From Pardosa pseudoannulata (Eukaryota; Arthropoda; Arachnida; Araneae; Lycosidae), in NCBI GenBank assembly GCA_032207245.1, contig CM063500.1, positions 37,843,487 through 37,907,486 on the forward strand: DNA of 64,000 nt. The letters are read 5' to 3'. Numbering within the stretch: position 1 is the first letter of the stretch; each line of letters opens with the position of its first letter. The notes beneath the pieces were generated by a model. It searched no databases, had not been told where the DNA came from, and worked only from the letters and a program-made list of their open reading frames with translations. Of the stretch, positions 35,027 to 50,000 are shown piece after piece. A program made the translations under genes and the position numbers.

Positions 35027-38000
35027 TACTTTAAGTTTTGAGGATACCTAACATTTGTGCTTAGAAAATAAAAGCTTTACGTCTTGGAAGCAAAATATAA
35101 TTTGATATCAACTAATGCATAAACGCTAGAAATACGATAGAGAAAAAATTACTTTGATATTTATCTCCTTCGAAAGTAAAACATAAACATTTATAAAGAA
35201 ATTATCTTTTTATATAAATCTGGTTTCTTGCTGTAAGAAAACCTTACATAGTAATAAATTTTATAGAAAGACAATACATTTAAATATAAATTTTTTTAAA
35301 AAATCTGATGCCGATATTACATGACTACCTGGTATGCCATTAAAATTATGCACATTTTTTGCTGTACTTAATTAAAATTTATTTTATTTAAATGTAAAAT
35401 CCACCAATAAAGTTGAAAGTTTCTATGACCATAGGTAAGGAAATATCTCAATTAATTACTGTATGCATGAATTTAATCCATACTGATATTTATTTTGGAT
35501 ATATAAACTAATTTCATCTTTAATATTATACTATATTTTAGAATTTTAAAATACAAGAAAACTTCTGTAATAACGATATTTTTAATAAACTCTATTTTAT
35601 TTAAGAGTCAAGATTCAATTTATTTAAAAAATTCTTCAAATGTTTGAATAATATCTGATTTTAATCCTTGTTTATTATTTGAACGAAAATCTTCTACGTT
35701 GTAAGTAAAATTTTTTTAATGATAAAAGGGAAATGCTGTTCATTTTTTAAATCTTACACTTTGTAAGCGTTTTGTTGATACAAGTTTCTTATTCAGAAGT
35801 TATTTAGCTATATTAAGCAATTTATCTTCCTTTTCCACTTAAGCGAAAACCCTTTTTCGCTATCTTCTGTGGATACCAAAAGAAAAACTTCCTCATTTTG
35901 ATATTATATTCTGTAAGGTACCGATAAATCTTTCCTAAAAGCTTTTGAAATATTATTCAGCATTTTGCCTACGGAATTGTACCATTTAGTAATGTAATGC
36001 TTCGACTTACTTTAAGTTTTGAGGACACCTAACATCTGTGCTTAGAAAATAAAAACTTTCTTCTTGGAAGTAATATATAATTTGATATCAACTAATGTAT
36101 AAATGCTAGAAATTCGGAAGAGACAAAATTAGTTTGATATTTATCTCTGCGAATGTAAAAACTAAACATTTATAAAAAAGAATTATCTTTTTACATAAAT
36201 CTGGTTTTTAGCTGTAAGAAAACTTTAAATAGTAATAAATTTTACACAAGGACAATTTTTAAAAAATCTAATGTCGATATTACATGAGTATGCTTTTAAA
36301 ATTATGCACATTGTTTGCTGTACTTAATTTAAATTTATTTTATTTAAATGTTAAATCCACCAATAAAGTTGAAAGTTCCTATGATCATAAGTAATAAAAT
36401 ATCTCCATTTGTTACTATATGCATAAATTTAAGTTCATGTAATTTAATCCATACTGATATTTATTTTGAACATATAAACAAATTTTAACTTTAATGTTAT
36501 ACTATATTTTAGAATTTTAAAATACAAGAATATTTGTGTAATAACGATATATTTAATAAACTCTATTTTCTTTATCTAAATATTTTATGTTGTAAGTAAA
36601 CTTCTTTTAATTATAAATGGGAAAGGCTATTCATTTTTAAAATCTTACAATTTTGTTTAAGCGTTTTGTTGATACAAGTTTCTTATTCAGAAGTTATTTA
36701 GCTATATTAATCAATTTATCTTCATTTTCCACTTGGGCGAAAACCCTTTTTCGCTATCTGCTGTGGATACCAAACGAAAAACTTCCTCATTTTGATATTA
36801 TATTCTGTAAGGTACAGATAAATCTTTCCTAAAAGCTTTTGAAATATTATTCAGCAATTTGCCAACGGAATTGCACCATTTAGCAATGCAATGCTTCGAC
36901 TTACTTTAAGTTTTGAGGATACCTAACATTTGTGCTTAGAAAATAAAAGCTTTACGTCTTGGAAGCAAAATATAATTTGATATCAACTAATGCATAAACG
37001 CTAGAAATACGATAGAGAAAAAATTACTTTGATATTTATCTCCTTCGAAAGTAAAACATAAACATTTATAAAGAAATTATCTTTTTATATAAATCTGGTT
37101 TCTTGCTGTAAGAAAACCTTACATAGTAATAAATTTTATAGAAAGACAATACATTTAAATATAAATTTTTTAAAAAATCTGATGCCGATATTACATGACT
37201 ACCTGGTATGCCATTAAAATTATGCACATTTTTTGCTGTACTTAATTAAAATTTATTTTATTTAAATGTAAAATCCACCAATAAAGTTGAAAGTTTCTAT
37301 GACCATAGGTAAGGAAATATCTCAATTAATTACTGTATGCATGAATTTAATCCATACTGATATTTATTTTGGATATATAAACTAATTTCATCTTTAATAT
37401 TATACTATATTTTAGAATTTTAAAATACAAGAAAACTTCTGTAATAACGATATTTTTAATAAACTCTATTTTATTTAAGAGTCAAGATTCAATTTATTTA
37501 AAAAATTCTTCAAATGTTTGAATAATATCTGATTTTAATCCTTGTTTATTATTTGAACGAAAATCTTCTACGTTGTAAGTAAAATTTTTTTAATGATAAA
37601 AGGGAAATGCTGTTCATTTTTTAAATCTTACACTTTGTAAGCGTTTTGTTGATACAAGTTTCTTATTCAGAAGTTATTTAGCTATATTAAGCAATTTATC
37701 TTCCTTTTCCACTTAAGCGAAAACCCTTTTTCGCTATCTTCTGTGGATACCAAAAGAAAAACTTCCTCATTTTGATATTATATTCTGTAAGGTACCGATA
37801 AATCTTTCCTAAAAGCTTTTGAAATATTATTCAGCATTTTGCCTACGGAATTGTACCATTTAGTAATGTAATGCTTCGACTTACTTTAAGTTTTGAGGAC
37901 ACCTAACATCTGTGCTTAGAAAATAAAAACTTTCTTCTTGGAAGTAATATATAATTTGATATCAACTAATGTATAAATGCTAGAAATTCGGAAGAGACAA

Positions 38001-41000
38001 AATTAGTTTGATATTTATCTCTGCGAATGTAAAAACTAAACATTTATAAAAAAGAATTATCTTTTTACATAAATCTGGTTTTTAGCTGTAAGAAAACTTT
38101 AAATAGTAATAAATTTTACACAAGGACAATTTTTAAAAAATCTAATGTCGATATTACATGAGTATGCTTTTAAAATTATGCACATTGTTTGCTGTACTTA
38201 ATTTAAATTTATTTTATTTAAATGTTAAATCCACCAATAAAGTTGAAAGTTCCTATGATCATAAGTAATAAAATATCTCCATTTGTTACTATATGCATAA
38301 ATTTAAGTTCATGTAATTTAATCCATACTGATATTTATTTTGAACATATAAACAAATTTTAACTTTAATGTTATACTATATTTTAGAATTTTAAAATACA
38401 AGAATATTTGTGTAATAACGATATATTTAATAAACTCTATTTTCTTTATCTAAATATTTTATGTTGTAAGTAAACTTCTTTTAATTATAAATGGGAAAGG
38501 CTATTCATTTTTAAAATCTTACAATTTTGTTTAAGCGTTTTGTTGATACAAGTTTCTTATTCAGAAGTTATTTAGCTATATTAATCAATTTATCTTCATT
38601 TTCCACTTGGGCGAAAACCCTTTTTCGCTATCTGCTGTGGATACCAAACGAAAAACTTCCTCATTTTGATATTATATTCTGTAAGGTACAGATAAATCTT
38701 TCCTAAAAGCTTTTGAAATATTATTCAGCAATTTGCCAACGGAATTGCACCATTTAGCAATGCAATGCTTCGACTTACTTTAAGTTTTGAGGATACCTAA
38801 CATTTGTGCTTAGAAAATAAAAAGCTTTACGTCTTGGAAGTAAAATATAATTTGATATCAGCTAATGCATAAACGCTAGAAATACGATAGAGAAAAAATT
38901 ACTTTGATATTTATCTCCTTCGAAAGTAAAACATAAACATTTATAAAGAAATTATCTTTTTATATAAATCTGGTTTCTTGCTGTAAGAAAACCTTACATA
39001 GTAATAAATTTTATAGAAAGACAATACATTTAAATATAAATTTTTTAAAAAATCTGATGCCGATATTACATGACTACCTGGTATGCCATTAAAATTATGC
39101 ACATTTTTTGCTGTACTTAATTAAAATTTATTTTATTTAAATGTAAAATCCACCAATAAAGTTGAAAGTTTCTATGACCATAGGTAAGGAAATATCTCAA
39201 TTAATTACTGTATGCATGAATTTAATCCATACTGATATTTATTTTGGATATATAAACTAATTTCATCTTTAATATTATACTATATTTTAGAATTTTAAAA
39301 TACAAGAAAACTTCTGTAATAACGATATTTTTAATAAACTCTATTTTATTTAAGAGTCAAGATTCAATTTATTTAAAAAATTCTTCAAATGTTTGAATAA
39401 TATCTGATTTTAATCCTTGTTTATTATTTGAACGAAAATCTTCTACGTTGTAAGTAAAATTTTTTTAATGATAAAAGGGAAATGCTGTTCATTTTTTAAA
39501 TCTTACACTTTGTAAGCGTTTTGTTGATACAAGTTTCTTATTCAGAAGTTATTTAGCTATATTAAGCAATTTATCTTCCTTTTCCACTTAAGCGAAAACC
39601 CTTTTTCGCTATCTTCTGTGGATACCAAAAGAAAAACTTCCTCATTTTGATATTATATTCTGTAAGGTACCGATAAATCTTTCCTAAAAGCTTTTGAAAT
39701 ATTATTCAGCATTTTGCCTACGGAATTGTACCATTTAGTAATGTAATGCTTCGACTTACTTTAAGTTTTGAGGACACCTAACATCTGTGCTTAGAAAATA
39801 AAAACTTTCTTCTTGGAAGTAATATATAATTTGATATCAACTAATGTATAAATGCTAGAAATTCGGAAGAGACAAAATTAGTTTGATATTTATCTCTGCG
39901 AATGTAAAAACTAAACATTTATAAAAAAAGAATTATCTTTTTACATAAATCTGGTTTTTAGCTGTAAGAAAACTTTAAATAGTAATAAATTTTACACAAG
40001 GACAATTTTTAAAAAATCTAATGTCGATATTACATGAGTATGCTTTTAAAATTATGCACATTGTTTGCTGTACTTAATTTAAATTTATTTTATTTAAATG
40101 TTAAATCCACCAATAAAGTTGAAAGTTCCTATGATCATAAGTAATAAAATATCTCCATTTGTTACTATATGCATAAATTTAAGTTCATGTAATTTAATCC
40201 ATACTGATATTTATTTTGAACATATAAACAAATTTTAACTTTAATGTTATACTATATTTTAGAATTTTAAAATACAAGAATATTTGTGTAATAACGATAT
40301 ATTTAATAAACTCTATTTTCTTTATCTAAATATTTTATGTTGTAAGTAAACTTCTTTTAATTATAAATGGGAAAGGCTATTCATTTTTAAAATCTTACAA
40401 TTTTGTTTAAGCGTTTTGTTGATACAAGTTTCTTATTCAGAAGTTATTTAGCTATATTAATCAATTTATCTTCATTTTCCACTTGGGCGAAAACCCTTTT
40501 TCGCTATCTGCTGTGGATACCAAACGAAAAACTTCCTCATTTTGATATTATATTCTGTAAGGTACAGATAAATCTTTCCTAAAAGCTTTTGAAATATTAT
40601 TCAGCAATTTGCCAACGGAATTGCACCATTTAGCAATGCAATGCTTCGACTTACTTTAAGTTTTGAGGATACCTAACATTTGTGCTTAGAAAATAAAAGC
40701 TTTACGTCTTGGAAGCAAAATATAATTTGATATCAACTAATGCATAAACGCTAGAAATACGATAGAGAAAAAATTACTTTGATATTTATCTCTTGCGAAT
40801 GTAAAACATAAACATTTATAAAGAAATTATCTTTTTACATAAACTTTTTACTGGTTTCTTGCTGTAAAAAACCCTTACATAGTAATAAATTTTACACAAA
40901 AACAATACATCTAAATATAAATTTTTAAAAAATCTGATGTCAATATTACATGACTACCTGGTATGCCATTAAAATTATGCACATTTTTTGCTGTACTTAA

Positions 41001-44000
41001 TTAAAATTTATTTTATTTAAATGTAAAATCCACCAATAAAGTTGAAAGTTTCTATGATCATAGGTAAGGAAATATCTCAATTAATTACTGTATGCATGAA
41101 TTTAATCCATACTGATATTTATTTTGGATATATAAACTAATTTCATCTTTAATATTATACTATATTTTAGAATTTTAAAATACAAGAAAACTTCTGTAAT
41201 AACGATATTTTTAATAAACTCTATTTTATTTAAGAGTCAAGATTCAATTTATTTAAAAAATTCTTCAAATGTTTGAATAATATCTGATTTTAATCCTTGT
41301 TTATTATTTGAACGAAAATCTTCTACGTTGTAAGTAAAATTTTTTTAATGATAAAAGGGAAATGCTGTTCATTTTTTAAATCTTACACTTTGTAAGCGTT
41401 TTGTTGATACAAGTTTCTTATTCAGAAGTTATTTAGCTATATTAAGCAATTTATCTTCCTTTTCCACTTAAGCGAAAACCCTTTTTCGCTATCTTCTGTG
41501 GATACCAAAAGAAAAACTTCCTCATTTTGATATTATATTCTGTAAGGTACCGATAAATCTTTCCTAAAAGCTTTTGAAATATTATTCAGCATTTTGCCTA
41601 CGGAATTGTACCATTTAGTAATGTAATGCTTCGACTTACTTTAAGTTTTGAGGACACCTAACATCTGTGCTTAGAAAATAAAAACTTTCTTCTTGGAAGT
41701 AATATATAATTTGATATCAACTAATGTATAAATGCTAGAAATTCGGAAGAGACAAAATTAGTTTGATATTTATCTCTGCGAATGTAAAAAACTAAACATT
41801 TATAAAAAAGAATTATCTTTTTACATAAATCTGGTTTTTAGCTGTAAGAAAACTTTAAATAGTAATAAATTTTACACAAGGACAATTTTTTAAAAAATCT
41901 AATGTCGATATTACATGACTACCTTGTATGCTTTTAAAATTATGCACACTGTTTGCTGTACTTAATTTAAATTTATTTTATTTAAATGTTAAATCCACCA
42001 ATAAAGTTGAAAGTTCCTATGATCATAAGTAATAAAATATCTCCATTTGTTACTATATGCATAAATTTAAGTTCATGTAATTTAATCCATACTGATATTT
42101 ATTTTGAACATATAAACAAATTTTAACTTTAATGTTATACTATATTTTAGAATTTTAAAATACAAGAATATTTGTGTAATAACGATATATTTAATAAACT
42201 CTATTTTCTTTATCTAAATATTTTATGTTGTAAGTAAACTTCTTTTAATTATAAATGGGAAAGGCTATTCATTTTTAAAATCTTACAATTTTGTTTAAGC
42301 GTTTTGTTGATACAAGTTTCTTATTCAGAAGTTATTTAGCTATATTAAGCAATTTATCTTCATTTTCCACTTGGGCGAAAACCCTTTTTCGCTATCTGCT
42401 GTGGATACCAAACGAAAAACTTCCTCATTTTGATATTATATTCTGTAAGGTACAGATAAATCTTTCCTAAAAGCTTTTGAAATATTATTCAGCAATTTGC
42501 CAACGGAATTGCACCATTTAGCAATGCAATGCTTCGACTTACTTTAAGTTTTGAGGATACCTAACATTTGTGCTTAGAAAATAAAAGCTTTACGTCTTGG
42601 AAGCAAAATATAATTTGATATCAACTAATGCATAAACGCTAGAAATACGATAGAGAAAAAATTACTTTGATATTTATCTCCTTCGAAAGTAAAACATAAA
42701 CATTTATAAAGAAATTATCTTTTTATATAAATCTGGTTTCTTGCTGTAAGAAAACCTTACATAGTAATAAATTTTATAGAAAGACAATACATTTAAATAT
42801 AAATTTTTTAAAAAATCTGATGCCGATATTACATGACTACCTGGTATGCCATTAAAATTATGCACATTTTTTGCTGTACTTAATTAAAATTTATTTTATT
42901 TAAATGTAAAATCCACCAATAAAGTTGAAAGTTTCTATGACCATAGGTAAGGAAATATCTTAATTAATTACTGTATGCATGAATTTAATCCATACTGATA
43001 TTTATTTTGGATATATAAAACTAATTTCATCTTTAATATTATACTATATTTTAGAATTTTAAAATACAAGAAAACTTCTGTAATAACGATATTTTTAATA
43101 AACTCTATTTTATTTAAGAGTCAAGATTCAATTTATTTAAAAAATTCTTCAAATGTTTGAATAATATCTGATTTTAATCCTTGTTTATTATTTGAACGAA
43201 AATCTTCTACGTTGTAAGTAAAATTTTTTTAATGATAAAAGGGGAAATGCTGTTCATTTTTTAAATCTTACACTTTGTAAGCGTTTTTGTTGATACAAGT
43301 TTCTTATTCAGAAGTTATTTAGCTATATTAAGCAATTTATCTTCCTTTTCCACTTAAGCGAAAACCCTTTTTCGCTATCTTCTGTGGATACCAAAAGAAA
43401 AACTTCCTCATTTTGATATTATATTCTGTAAGGTACCGATAAATCTTTCCTAAAAGCTTTTGAAATATTATTCAGCATTTTGCCTACGGAATTGTACCAT
43501 TTAGTAATGTAATGCTTCGACTTACTTTAAGTTTTGAGGACACCTAACATCTGTGCTTAGAAAATAAAAACTTTCTTCTTGGAAGTAATATATAATTTGA
43601 TATCAACTAATGTATAAATGCTAGAAATTCGGAAGAGACAAAATTAGTTTGATATTTATCTCTGCGAATGTAAAAACTAAACATTTATAAAAAAGAATTA
43701 TCTTTTTACATAAATCTGGTTTTTAGCTGTAAGAAAACTTTAAATAGTAATAAATTTTACACAAGGACAATTTTTAAAAAATCTAATGTCGATATTACAT
43801 GACTACCTTGTATGCTTTTAAAATTATGCACACTGTTTGCTGTACTTAATTTAAATTTATTTTATTTAAATGTTAAATCCACCAATAAAGTTGAAAGTTC
43901 CTATGATCATAAGTAATAAAATATCTCCATTTGTTACTATATGCATAAATTTAAGTTCATGTAATTTAATCCATACTGATATTTATTTTGAACATATAAA

Positions 44001-47000
44001 CAAATTTTAACTTTAATGTTATACTATATTTTAGAATTTTAAAATACAAGAATATTTGTGTAATAACGATATATTTAATAAACTCTATTTTCTTTATCTA
44101 AATATTTTATGTTGTAAGTAAACTTCTTTTAATTATAAATGGGAAAGGCTATTCATTTTTAAAATCTTACAATTTTGTTTAAGCGTTTTGTTGATACAAG
44201 TTTCTTATTCAGAAGTTATTTAGCTATATTAATCAATTTATCTTCATTTTCCACTTGGGCGAAAACCCTTTTTCGCTATCTGCTGTGGATACCAAACGAA
44301 AAACTTCCTCATTTTGATATTATATTCTGTAAGGTACAGATAAATCTTTCCTAAAAGCTTTTGAAATATTATTCAGCAATTTGCCAACGGAATTGCACCA
44401 TTTAGCAATGCAATGCTTCGACTTACTTTAAGTTTTGAGGATACCTAACATTTGTGCTTAGAAAATAAAAGCTTTACGTCTTGGAAGCAAAATATAATTT
44501 GATATCAACTAATGCATAAACGCTAGAAATACGATAGAGAAAAAATTACTTTGATATTTATCTCCTTCGAAAGTAAAACATAAACATTTATAAAGAAATT
44601 ATCTTTTTATATAAATCTGGTTTCTTGCTGTAAGAAAACCTTACATAGTAATAAATTTTATAGAAAGACAATACATTTAAATATAAATTTTTTAAAAAAA
44701 TCTGATGCCGATATTACATGACTACCTGGTATGCCATTAAAATTATGCACATTTTTTTGCTGTACTTAATTAAAATTTATTTTATTTAAATGTAAAATCC
44801 ACCAATAAAGTTGAAAGTTTCTATGACCATAGGTAAGGAAATATCTCAATTAATTACTGTATGCATGAATTTAATCCATACTGATATTTATTTTGGATAT
44901 ATAAACTAATTTCATCTTTAATATTATACTATATTTTAGAATTTTAAAATACAAGAAAACTTCTGTAATAACGATATTTTTAATAAACTCTATTTTATTT
45001 AAGAGTCAAGATTCAATTTATTTAAAAAATTCTTCAAATGTTTGAATAATATCTGATTTTTAATCCTTGTTTATTATTTGAACGAAAATCTTCTACGTTG
45101 TAAGTAAAATTTTTTTAATGATAAAAGGGAAATGCTGTTCATTTTTTAAATCTTACATTTTTTGTAAGCGTTTTGTTGATACAAGTTTCTTATTCAGAAG
45201 TTATTTAGCTATATTAAGCAATTTATCTTCCTTTTCCACTTAAGCGAAAACCCTTTTTCGCTATCTTCTGTGGATACCAAAAGAAAAACTTCCTCATTTT
45301 GATATTATATTCTGTAAGGTACCGATAAATCTTTCCTAAAAGCTTTTGAAATATTATTCAGCATTTTGCCTACGGAATTGTACCATTTAGTAATGTAATG
45401 CTTCGACTTACTTTAAGTTTTGAGGACACCTAACATCTGTGCTTAGAAAATAAAAACTTTCTTCTTGGAAGTAATATATAATTTGATATCAACTAATGTA
45501 TAAATGCTAGAAATTCGGAAGAGACAAAATTAGTTTGATATTTATCTCTGCGAATGTAAAAACTAAACATTTATAAAAAAGAATTTATCTTTTTACATAA
45601 ATCTGGTTTTTAGCTGTAAGAAAACTTTAAATAGTAATAAATTTTACACAAGGACAATTTTTAAAAAATCTAATGTCGATATTACATGAGTATGCTTTTA
45701 AAATTATGCACATTGTTTGCTGTACTTAATTTAAATTTATTTTATTTAAATGTTAAATCCACCAATAAAGTTGAAAGTTCCTATGATCATAAGTAATAAA
45801 ATATCTCCATTTGTTACTATATGCATAAATTTAAGTTCATGTAATTTAATCCATACTGATATTTATTTTGAACATATAAACAAATTTTAACTTTAATGTT
45901 ATACTATATTTTAGAATTTTAAAATACAAGAATATTTGTGTAATAACGATATTTTTAATAAAACTATTTTCTTTATCTAAATATTTTATGTTGTAAGTAA
46001 ACTTCTTTTAATTATAAATGGGAAAGGCTATTCATTTTTAAAATCTTACAATTTTGTTTAAGCGTTTTGTTGATACAAGTTTCTTATTCAGAAGTTATTT
46101 AGCTATATTAAGCAATTTATCTTCATTTTCCACTTGGGCGAAAACCCTTTTTCGCTATCTGCTGTGGATACCAAACGAAAAACTTCCTCATTTTGATATT
46201 ATATTCTGTAAGGTACAGATAAATCTTTCCTAAAAGCTTTTGAAATATTATTCAGCAATTTGCCAACGGAATTGCACCATTTAGCAATGCAATGCTTCGA
46301 CTTACTTTAAGTTTTGAGGATACCTAACATTTGTGCTTAGAAAATAAAAGCTTTACGTCTTGGAAGCAAAATATAATTTGATATCAACTAATGCATAAAC
46401 GCTAGAAATACGATAGAGAAAAAATTACTTTGATATTTATCTCCTTCGAAAGTAAAACATAAACATTTATAAAGAAATTATCTTTTTATATAAATCTGGT
46501 TTCTTGCTGTAAGAAAACCTTACATAGTAATAAATTTTATAGAAAGACAATACATTTAAATATAAATTTTTTAAAAAATCTGATGCGATATTACATGACT
46601 ACCTGGTATGCCATTAAAATTATGCACATTTTTTGCTGTACTTAATTAAAATTTATTTTATTTAAATGTAAAATCCACCAATAAAGTTGAAAGTTTCTAT
46701 GACCATAGGTAAGGAAATATCTTAATTAATTACTGTATGCATGAATTTAATCCATACTGATATTTATTTTGGATATATAAAACTAATTTCATCTTTAATA
46801 TTATACTATATTTTAGAATTTTAAAATACAAGAAAACTTCTGTAATAACGATATTTTTAATAAACTCTATTTTATTTAAGAGTCAAGATTCAATTTATTT
46901 AAAAAATTCTTCAAATGTTTGAATAATATCTGATTTTAATCCTTGTTTATTATTTGAACGAAAATCTTCTACGTTGTAAGTAAAATTTTTTTAATGATAA

Positions 47001-50000
47001 AAGGGAAATGCTGTTCATTTTTTAAATCTTACACTTTGTAAGCGTTTTGTTGATACAAGTTTCTTATTCAGAAGTTATTTAGCTATATTAAAGCAATTTA
47101 TCTTCCTTTTCCACTTAAGCGAAAACCCTTTTTTCGCTATCTTCTGTGGATACCAAAAGAAAAACTTCCTCATTTTGATATTATTCTGTAAGGTACCGAT
47201 AAATCTTTCCTAAAAGCTTTTGAAATATTATTCAGCATTTTGCCTACGGAATTGTACCATTTAGTAATGTAATGCTTCGACTTACTTTAAGTTTTGAGGA
47301 CACCTAACATCTGTGCTTAGAAAATAAAAACTTTCTTCTTGGAAGTAATATATAATTTGATATCAACTAATGTATAAATGCTAGAAATTCGGAAGAGACA
47401 AAATTAGTTTGATATTTATCTCTGCGAATGTAAAAACTAAACATTTATAAAAAAGAATTATCTTTTTACATAAATCTGGTTTTTAGCTGTAAGAAAACTT
47501 TAAATAGTAATAAATTTTACACAAGGACAATTTTTAAAAAATCTAATGTCGATATTACATGACTACCTTGTATGCTTTTAAAATTATGCACACTGTTTGC
47601 TGTACTTAATTTAAATTTATTTTATTTAAATGTTAAATCCACCAATAAAGTTGAAAGTTCCTATGATCATAATAAAAATATCTCCATTTGTTACTATATG
47701 CATAAATTTAAGTTCATGTAATTTAATCCATACTGATATTTATTTTGAACATATAAACAAATTTTAACTTTAATGTTATACTATATTTTAGAATTTTAAA
47801 ATACAAGAATATTTGTGTAATAACGATATATTTAATAAACTCTATTTTCTTTATCTAAATATTTTATGTTGTAAGTAAACTTCTTTTAATTATAAATGGG
47901 AAAGGCTATTCATTTTTAAAATCTTACAATTTTGTTTAAGCGTTTTGTTGATACAAGTTTCTTATTCAGAAGTTATTTAGCTATATTAAGCAATTTATCT
48001 TCATTTTCCACTTGGGCGAAAACCCTTTTTCGCTATCTGCTGTGGATACCAAACGAAAAACTTCCTCATTTTGATATTATATTCTGTAAGGTACAGATAA
48101 ATATTTCCTAAAAGCTTTTGAAATATTATTCAGCAATTTGCCAACGGAATTGCACCATTTAGCAATGCAATGCTTCGACTTACTTTAAGTTTTGAGGATA
48201 CCTAACATTTGTGCTTAGAAAATAAAAGCTTTACGTCTTGGAAGCAAAATATAATTTGATATCAACTAATGCATAAACGCTAGAAATACGATAGAGAAAA
48301 AATTACTTTGATATTTATCTCCTTCGAAAGTAAAACATAAACATTTATAAAGAAATTATCTTTTTTATATAAATCTGGTTTCTTGCTGTAAGAAAACCTT
48401 ACATAGTAATAAATTTTATAGAAAGACAATACATTTAAATAAAATTTTTTTAAAAAATCTGATGCCGATATTACATGACTACCTGGTATGCCATTAAAAT
48501 TATGCACATTTTTTGCTGTACTTAATTAAAATTTATTTTATTTAAATGTAAAATCCACCAATAAAGTTGAAAGTTTCTATGACCATAGGTAAGGAAATAT
48601 CTTAATTAATTACTGTATGCATGAATTTAATCCATACTGATATTTATTTTGGATATATAAACTAATTTCATCTTTAATATTATACTATATTTTAGAATTT
48701 TAAAATACAAGAAAACTTCTGTAATAACGATATTTTTAATAAACTCTATTTTATTTAAGAGTCAAGATTCAATTTATTTCAAAAATTCTTCAAATGTTTG
48801 AATAATATCTGATTTTAATCCTTGTTTATTATTTGAACGAAAATCTTCTACGTTGTAAGTAAAATTTTTTAATGATAAAAGGGAAATGCTGTTCATTTTT
48901 TAAATCTTACACTTTGTAAGCGTTTTGTTGATACAAGTTTCTTATTCAGAAGTTATTTAGCTATATTAAGCAATTTATCTTCCTTTTCCACTTAAGCGAA
49001 AACCCTTTTTCGCTATCTTCTGTGGATACCAAAAGAAAAACTTCCTCATTTTGATATTATATTCTGTAAGGTACCGATAAATCTTTCCTAAAAGCTTTTG
49101 AAATATTATTCAGCATTTTGCCTACGGAATTGTACCATTTAGTAATGTAATGCTTCGACTTACTTTAAGTTTTGAGGACACCTAACATCTGTGCTTAGAA
49201 AATAAAAACTTTCTTCTTGGAAGTAATATATAATTTGATATCAACTAATGTATAAATGCTAGAAATTCGGAAGAGACAAAATTAGTTTGATATTTATCTC
49301 TGCGAATGTAAAAACTAAACATTTATAAAAAAGAATTATCTTTTTACATAAATCTGGTTTTTAGCTGTAAGAAAACTTTAAATAGTAATAAATTTTACAC
49401 AAGGACAATTTTTAAAAAATCTAATGTCGATATTACATGAGTATGCTTTTAAAATTATGCACATTGTTTGCTGTACTACTTATTTAAATTTATTTTATTT
49501 AAATGTTAAATCCACCAATAAAGTTGAAAGTTCCTATGATCATAAGTAATAAAATATCTCCATTTGTTACTATATGCATAAATTTAAGTTCATGTAATTT
49601 AATCCATACTGATATTTATTTTGAACATATAAACAAATTTTAACTTTAATGTTATACTATATTTTAGAATTTTAAAATACAAGAATATTTGTGTAATAAC
49701 GATATATTTAATAAACTCTATTTTCTTTATCTAAATATTTTATGTTGTAAGTAAACTTCTTTTAATTATAAATGGGAAAGGCTATTCATTTTTAAAATCT
49801 TACAATTTTGTTTTAAGCGTTTTGTTGATACAAGTTTCTTATTCAGAAGTTATTTAGCTATATTAAGCAATTTATCTTCATTTTCCACTTGGGCGAAAAC
49901 CCTTTTTCGCTATCTGCTGTGGATACCAAACGAAAAACTTCCTCATTTTGATATTATATTCTGTAAGGTACAGATAAATCTTTCCTAAAAGCTTTTGAAA

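Noticed and set aside
48280..48507. 75-codon minus-strand frame in the satellite
   Set aside because: It exists in only one of 12 near-identical copies because of a local indel.
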